Part shown: in pieces, positions 19,274 to 23,854 of the stretch | How the letters are laid out: the number at the start of each line of letters is the position of its first letter | How positions within the stretch are numbered: position 1 is the first letter of the stretch | Made by a program: the position numbers and the translations under genes | The notes under the pieces: model-generated | Told to the model about the DNA's origin: nothing | Database searches by the model: none | Seen by the model: only the letters and a program-made list of their open reading frames with translations | IMG/VR virus record: IMGVR_UViG_3300042878_000770 | Coordinates: 1-23,854 of that record | Direction: 5' to 3' (one strand) | From: a virus | DNA: 23,854 nt

Positions 19274-20263
19274 TTATGGTCCCCAATAATTGAATGATGC
19301 GTAACCTGAGCCGCCATTGTATCCGTTAGGTATGTAGTCAAGACCAGCACCACCTGTGCCTCTGTTTGTTACTCCAGCCCCATTAGGTGTGCCTCGTGTG
19401 CCACCCGTACCGACATTGCCGCCACCACCGCCACCACAGAAACCAAAGATATTGGCTGGACCGCCGTTGCCGCCGTTGTTGCCAGAAGCATTACCACCGT
19501 TCCCTCCAAGACCTGCACCACCGCCACCAGCAACCGAAAAAGCATTATCGCCCGCAGAATAACTACCACCAAGGTATCCATTGCCGTCACCGCCGTCGCA
19601 CTCATAACCATCTCTAAAATAATCTCTTCCAGACTGTCCACCAGACGCACCAGAAGTACCAATGCTACTTAGGTTGCCGTCTGCACCTGTGGAGCCAGCA
19701 CCTCCAGCACCAATAGTTACCGTCACACTTGCCCCAACAGCGACATTGTTGTAAGACATTACGGTGCCGCCTGCACCACCGCCTGTTGTACCTGCACCAC
19801 CACCACCGACAACTACCGCACTTATGAGTGTGGTGATAGCCAAACCGTTAGTACCTGATGTTGGTACTGGGTTGGTCCAAGTAGTTGAAGAAAGGGATGT
19901 AACGGTTCTTTCACTGTATGTGGTGAATGTGGTAGTAGCACTGGTTGTGACAAACCCACTGGTATTGGTTGTTCGGAACCAAACCCAATAAGTAGTTCCA
20001 TTTGCCAACCCCGTAGCGTTGTAAGTACAAGCCGTGTTGGTAGCACCCTGGGTGATGGTTGAGTTAGTAGAAGCAGTGAACCACGCTGAAGGGCTTACCA
20101 TATACGCATTTGTTGCATACTGAAACTCAACTAAAGTAATATTTCGGTTGCCTGTAGCGTTTACAGTTCCATTAAAGACAGCACTGTTTTGGTTGAAGTT
20201 AGTGGTAGACCCGACAGTTAAAGTGGGGGCTACGGCTACACCAGAAGAAGCACCAATCAGCAT
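19274..20263 (-). CDS. FN3 plus Gly-rich tail fibre protein
   Basis: 329 residues from ATG 20263, coupled to the upstream fibre gene via TAATG. Residues to about 125 form a fibronectin-III-like sandwich (VEFQYATNAYMVSP, then YNATGLANGTTYWVWFRT). Downstream comes a linker and a long Gly-rich region with many GGGGAG, GGNGG and GGNASG runs, typical of receptor-binding tips whose Gly-rich loops form a polyglycine-type surface. It ends in a short aromatic stretch (YASFNYW). Probably the host-range determinant, exposed at the fibre tip. Low-complexity DNA here could recombine. Confidence 0.8.
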   Translation of the reverse strand: MLIGASSGVAVAPTLTVGSTTNFNQNSAVFNGTVNATGNRNITLVEFQYATNAYMVSPSAWFTASTNSTITQGATNTACTYNATGLANGTTYWVWFRTTNTSGFVTTSATTTFTTYSERTVTSLSSTTWTNPVPTSGTNGLAITTLISAVVVGGGGAGTTGGGAGGTVMSYNNVAVGASVTVTIGAGGAGSTGADGNLSSIGTSGASGGQSGRDYFRDGYECDGGDGNGYLGGSYSAGDNAFSVAGGGGAGLGGNGGNASGNNGGNGGPANIFGFCGGGGGGNVGTGGTRGTPNGAGVTNRGTGGAGLDYIPNGYNGGSGYASFNYWGP

Positions 20264-21234
20264 TAGGCTACGGTGTCTCCAGTTAACACCCATTCAGTAT
20301 CAGAAATTTTTACTAAAGAAGCAACAGAGTATTGTACTCGCAATTTCAAACCGTTAGCAGAACGCACAGTAACCGCACCAGTGCCAGTAGCACCTACAAT
20401 TGTTACCTGTCCAGCACCGTAGTTGACCACAGTAATAACTGTGCCATCAGCAAAATCAACAGGAGAACCACCCGAAGCAGAAGGAACAGTAAGCGTCATC
20501 GCTGTTCCCTTATTGCATTGCATCGTGCAGTTAGCATCAACCAAAGCAAGAGTAAAACTATCTGTCTTGGAGGTCAACGTAGGGGCTGCAAGTTTAGGGG
20601 AAGTAACAGCCGCATCAAGAATCTTTGCGCTTGTGACAGCACCAGTAGTGAGATCACCAGCCACAATAGAGTTAGACAAAGCTAGTTTACTGTAAGCAAT
20701 TGCAGCAGAAGCATTAACATCGGCATCAACAATAGCCCCATTAGCAATCTTGGCTGAAGTAACAGCTGAATCAGCAATACCAGCCTCAACAATTTGTCCC
20801 CACTTGAAACCATTAGTAGCTGTACTGTCAGCCTGCAACACGTGAGCATTCGTACCAACACCAAGACGGTTAATAGATGAACCATCAGTACCAATAACAT
20901 CACCCTTGGTGGTCATCACGGAAGCAATCTGGTTAGCTTCGTCAGCTTCGTCAGCAGTGAACACAGGGTAGATAGCTGCACCAGCACTATGAACAAGTGG
21001 CGCAGAAGTGTCATCTTGGGATCGAACAACAGTCAAAGTCACCCCAGAAACAGCTGTGACCTTAACTTTTTCTTCCTTTGAAGTACCAGGGGCAACAACA
21101 CAATAAAATGGGAAAGAAGTAGCCCACCCAGTAACAGTATCCACAACAAAAGAAGTATCACTATCAGCTGGGCTATTGGTCAGCACAGCCTGAGCAGGTG
21201 CGCCTTTATATCCTTTTCGTACTGGTAAAGCCAT
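20263..21234 (-). CDS. Tail fibre protein
   Basis: 323 residues; ATG 21234 has GGAG upstream. An N-terminal beta-like region to about 105 leads to MTTKGDVIGTDGSSINRLGV (about 107-126) and TNAHVLQADS, a common fibre motif (TKGDxIxxxG...RLxVGTNxxVLxADS). Repeated short units such as AVTSAKI, IVDADVNASAAI and AVTSAKILDAAVTSPKL follow, characteristic of trimeric beta-helical fibres. The last about 100 residues form another beta-rich domain. It connects to the baseplate/tail protein upstream and passes to the Gly-rich tip downstream. Confidence 0.85.
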   Translation of the reverse strand: MALPVRKGYKGAPAQAVLTNSPADSDTSFVVDTVTGWATSFPFYCVVAPGTSKEEKVKVTAVSGVTLTVVRSQDDTSAPLVHSAGAAIYPVFTADEADEANQIASVMTTKGDVIGTDGSSINRLGVGTNAHVLQADSTATNGFKWGQIVEAGIADSAVTSAKIANGAIVDADVNASAAIAYSKLALSNSIVAGDLTTGAVTSAKILDAAVTSPKLAAPTLTSKTDSFTLALVDANCTMQCNKGTAMTLTVPSASGGSPVDFADGTVITVVNYGAGQVTIVGATGTGAVTVRSANGLKLRVQYSVASLVKISDTEWVLTGDTVA

Positions 21235-21243
21235 TATATTCTC

Positions 21244-23091
21244 CTAGTTTTCTACAGATCGCATTGTAACAGTAGCCGTACCATCCCAAGACCAGGTGTT
21301 CCCTGTGCTGTCTGTGGGTTGCCATTCGACATCTTCAGTGATGACACTATATGAAGTGGTGCCTAACTGGAGGGTGACGATGCGAGGGTTGCGGATAAGA
21401 CTATTAAGGTTGTCTAGTTCTGCTTCGGGGTCCATATAGATGTCACGGTCACGAGGGCGAATCTTGGTGTGAAGAAGGACAGGGATGGAGAATACTTCTG
21501 ACCTGAAGGGGGCTGCGTAGGCTCGTGCCATCCAGCGTGTAACTATAGGGCTGTCGGTTAATTTAACAGTTCCTTTAGTTAGTACCAGTTTGAAATCGGC
21601 TTCAATGGTTTTCGTGTCGGTACCTTGGTAGGTGTATTCAATTCCACTTTGGTCAGGAAATGTGCCGAGCAGAGTATAACCAGAATGGTCGTTAGATATA
21701 TAAGCTGCAACAGATCCAAGTAGAGGTTCGGTTCGGACATCAAATTTGGCTACGAACTTACGGTCTGGGATACCCCAACGGTGTGTGCCAAATTCTATTT
21801 CGCCTGATGGGACAACAGTTGTTGTGTTTTCAGCGACAACACCGATACCGTTGATAGAGAACACCCGTTTAGAATCAAATGTGACAACGCTTTGCACGAC
21901 CCCTGTGTTTGTATACATGAGGTCCGTAGCAAAAGCGGGGGTATTTGCGCTTGTGTTAACAGACAAATCTAAACGACCTAAACCGCTGGAAGTACCATCG
22001 TAGTTTGTCCAAGTGAACCAAACAAAACGTCCATCGCCGGTGAAATCGTTTACTGAACCGGATGTTGGGATGACAGAGCCAAGAAGTAAGTTGCCTGATG
22101 CGTCTGTGGTAGCCATGCGGATACCTTTGTTTGTGCCGATAAAGATGAATCCAAGATACGAGTCAATGCTTGAAACTATTTCTCCATAAGGTAATTGCCC
22201 TGCTACAGAACAGTCATCTAAAGCTGTTGCTTCTGCCTTTAATGTTGTTTTGTAAATTAGACTTATATCGCCTGCGAATCCAGCTATATAGATAAATCCG
22301 TTACCGCCAGCACTGCCAACGAAACGCATTGCAGCATTACGATTTGTGTGTATTGTTGTACCACCGCCAGCCGTGCTTACATCCATGATGATGTTTGCTT
22401 GGGTGCCGATGATACGTCCGTTGGCGTAAGCCAAAGAAGTGAAAGTGTGGGAGCCTGTTGTGTGGGAAGAAATGCTTGTACCAGCACTGTCATGCACATA
22501 AACACTGTCAGTGGCGTAGCCAATAAACACTCTTGTACCGTCAGAACATAATGACTCAATATCTTTGGCTTGCGCACCCGTAGAAATGGTTGTCCAGCTG
22601 CCACTGCCCGTGCTGGCACGTTTCAAAGATTGCCCGTCAGCAACATAAATGTATCCACCAGCAACACACATCAACTGTTTAGCAGCAGTAGTCGGTGCGC
22701 CCGAACCAACATTCAATGCCGTAGTGTTCAGCAAAGATACCTGCCCTTTAATCCAAGGGTTTATACCTTTAGATTTATAGAACATATAGTCCTTGGCTTC
22801 AGCTGTGTCGGCATACTGTTGACCAGCACCAAGATGCCACGAATCCTGACCACGCCTCCACAAACCACCAGGGTTAATAGCCGCCTCACCAGGGGCAGTC
22901 GAAGTGTCTTGCGAATCACGCACCCGTTGCTCATGGCTACGCACATACCTGCCTGATTTCATATCAATCAGATACGGGCGACCATTGATAGCGACAGGGT
23001 AAACCGATGGGACAACATTGGTTTGTGCTGTACCCGAAAAGAACGCTGGAGAATCAAAAAATGGGATACTGAACGTGGGTGCTGCGACCAC
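21244..23091 (-). CDS. Large tail (baseplate/propeller-like) protein
   Basis: 615 residues from GTG 23091 behind GAGG. The N-terminal segment (PVAINGRPYLIDMKSGRYV, then QDTSTAPGEAAI, LWRRGQDSWHLGAGQQYAD and KGINPWIKGQVSL) is a recognised actinophage tail-protein N-terminus. The body contains repeated blades with GYIYVADG, RVFIGYATDS, NGFIYIAGF, LGFIFIGTNKG and RFVWFTW motifs, consistent with a beta-propeller. The C-terminus is beta-rich. In short-tailed phages an adaptor gene followed by a propeller-containing nozzle protein is a usual order. No tape measure is seen next to it. Identity as nozzle or baseplate protein is inference. Confidence 0.75.
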   Translation of the reverse strand: MVAAPTFSIPFFDSPAFFSGTAQTNVVPSVYPVAINGRPYLIDMKSGRYVRSHEQRVRDSQDTSTAPGEAAINPGGLWRRGQDSWHLGAGQQYADTAEAKDYMFYKSKGINPWIKGQVSLLNTTALNVGSGAPTTAAKQLMCVAGGYIYVADGQSLKRASTGSGSWTTISTGAQAKDIESLCSDGTRVFIGYATDSVYVHDSAGTSISSHTTGSHTFTSLAYANGRIIGTQANIIMDVSTAGGGTTIHTNRNAAMRFVGSAGGNGFIYIAGFAGDISLIYKTTLKAEATALDDCSVAGQLPYGEIVSSIDSYLGFIFIGTNKGIRMATTDASGNLLLGSVIPTSGSVNDFTGDGRFVWFTWTNYDGTSSGLGRLDLSVNTSANTPAFATDLMYTNTGVVQSVVTFDSKRVFSINGIGVVAENTTTVVPSGEIEFGTHRWGIPDRKFVAKFDVRTEPLLGSVAAYISNDHSGYTLLGTFPDQSGIEYTYQGTDTKTIEADFKLVLTKGTVKLTDSPIVTRWMARAYAAPFRSEVFSIPVLLHTKIRPRDRDIYMDPEAELDNLNSLIRNPRIVTLQLGTTSYSVITEDVEWQPTDSTGNTWSWDGTATVTMRSVEN

Positions 23092-23094
23092 GAC

Positions 23095-23854
23095 CTAACC
23101 TCTTTGCAGAAATGTAGGATATTGCCGAGCAAGTTTAGCTGCTTCGGCGGTGATGCGATCACGACGCATACGAATAAGGCTAGTGATACTGCCCGATACT
23201 GCACCGGCTGTGACTTCATCTGCACGACGGGTGTCACCTTGGGATTCTGTGAAGTTGCGTTTTACTTCTCGTGGGGCTACCAAACGGATTTGCGCCCCAA
23301 TAACAAGAAGGTCTTCAGCTGATTCAGGGAACCCAGCGTTCAATTGGATGCCTTCTGCTTCGGTAGTAACCTTAGTAAACGGGGATCGGTATGTGACACG
23401 GACATCACCAGGGCGTACACCTTGGTCGAATTGTAGTGCTAACCCTGAGCCGAAATCTTTGGTTGGCATATCACGAAGAAGTTTGACGTTGCGTACCTGC
23501 TGGTAGTCAGACGATAAATACCTTGCACGGACTTCGATGATGTCAATAACACCGGCGACTGATGGCAGGTTGATTTGACGGTCTGAACCATTGTAGTTCA
23601 GGTCAAGGATTTTAACTTGGAACAAGCCGTTCATAGGGCTGGATAGGTCGGCTAGTTCATCGTTGATGGCTTCTAGGATTTGCGCCCGTGGGAACCGTGG
23701 GTTGACAATGAGCATGGAGTTGACAACATGGGCGGCTGCGACAGTAGCGTTAAATGCCCGTTCAACGGTTACGGTTTTGCTGGCTTCCGACACAGACCAG
23801 ACATACATTTGTTCCGCATCAACTTCAATGATGGTACCGGCACGGACCCCGCCA
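23095..23854 (-). CDS. Head-tail adaptor protein (5' end beyond window)
   Basis: About 252 residues are visible and the frame stays open to the right edge, so the true start lies outside. The first visible residues (GGVRAGTIIEVDAEQMYVWS) are followed by VTVERAFNATVAAAHVVNSM, NPRFPRAQILEAINDELADL and a beta-rich middle, ending in a helical basic part (RRDRITAEAAKLARQYP). This VTxERxxxGTxAxxH...PRFPxxxILxAIN pattern is typical of phage head-tail connectors or neck proteins, which I recall from metagenomic phage annotations. It sits just upstream of the large tail protein. Two proteins from this region normally form the neck, and the missing partner would lie to the right. Confidence 0.7.
   Translation of the reverse strand, partial: GGVRAGTIIEVDAEQMYVWSVSEASKTVTVERAFNATVAAAHVVNSMLIVNPRFPRAQILEAINDELADLSSPMNGLFQVKILDLNYNGSDRQINLPSVAGVIDIIEVRARYLSSDYQQVRNVKLLRDMPTKDFGSGLALQFDQGVRPGDVRVTYRSPFTKVTTEAEGIQLNAGFPESAEDLLVIGAQIRLVAPREVKRNFTESQGDTRRADEVTAGAVSGSITSLIRMRRDRITAEAAKLARQYPTFLQRG

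Noticed and set aside
1-23854. CRISPR array, integrase or attachment site
   Set aside because: No regularly spaced repeats with unique spacers, no tyrosine or serine recombinase motifs, and no tRNA-like att core were found.

Overview
This window is most of a tailed double-stranded DNA phage (Caudoviricetes) genome whose host is probably an actinobacterium. The host call rests on a WhiB-type iron-sulfur regulator, a secreted resuscitation-promoting-factor-like (Rpf-like) lysozyme-fold protein and actinophage-style small HTH and Cys-rich proteins. Base composition is intermediate rather than very GC-rich, which would suit low-GC aquatic actinobacteria; that last step is inference. I see no integrase, no recognisable CI-type repressor, no tRNA gene and no DNA polymerase. 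The major capsid and scaffold genes are also absent from the window.

Layout. (1) 1-5111, minus strand: a packaging block of several very small Lys-rich proteins, a possible ADP-ribosyltransferase-like protein, a short basic protein, the large terminase with a fused N-terminal helix-turn-helix, and a portal gene that runs off the left edge. (2) 5112-5992: a gene-poor divergence zone. It holds a strongly structured RNA candidate (three-way junction followed by a U-tract), direct repeats, a probable minus-strand mini-gene and a candidate promoter for the plus-strand genes. (3) 5993-9362, plus strand: about eleven tightly packed small genes of unknown function, many Cys-rich, with two hairpin-rich intergenic spacers. 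It ends in a strong intrinsic terminator at 9381-9422. (4) 9421-16781, minus strand: WhiB, a split cytosine-5 methyltransferase, SSB, an HNH endonuclease, the Rpf-like protein, two PD-(D/E)XK-fold candidates, small HTH and ribbon-helix-helix regulators, a RAD52-like single-strand annealing protein, a YqaJ-type exonuclease and several mini-proteins. (5) 16803-23854, minus strand: lysis genes (M15-type endolysin and holin-like membrane proteins), a secreted Thr-rich protein, fibre proteins, a large tail protein and a head-tail adaptor that enters from the right edge.

If the map is circular, minus-strand order would run terminase, portal, (capsid, outside the window), adaptor, tail, fibres, lysis, recombination, methylation/WhiB. 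The missing capsid genes would then lie across the window ends. An adaptor directly followed by one large tail protein, with no tape-measure gene, hints at a short-tailed phage; this is inference.

How the genes work together: exonuclease, annealing protein, SSB and a resolvase-like nuclease form a recombination set. Methyltransferase and WhiB act on phage DNA and host transcription. The plus-strand block looks like an early takeover cassette. Many early or middle genes on both strands share an AAGGGG-type Shine-Dalgarno leader, while late genes use GGAG/AAAGGA types.
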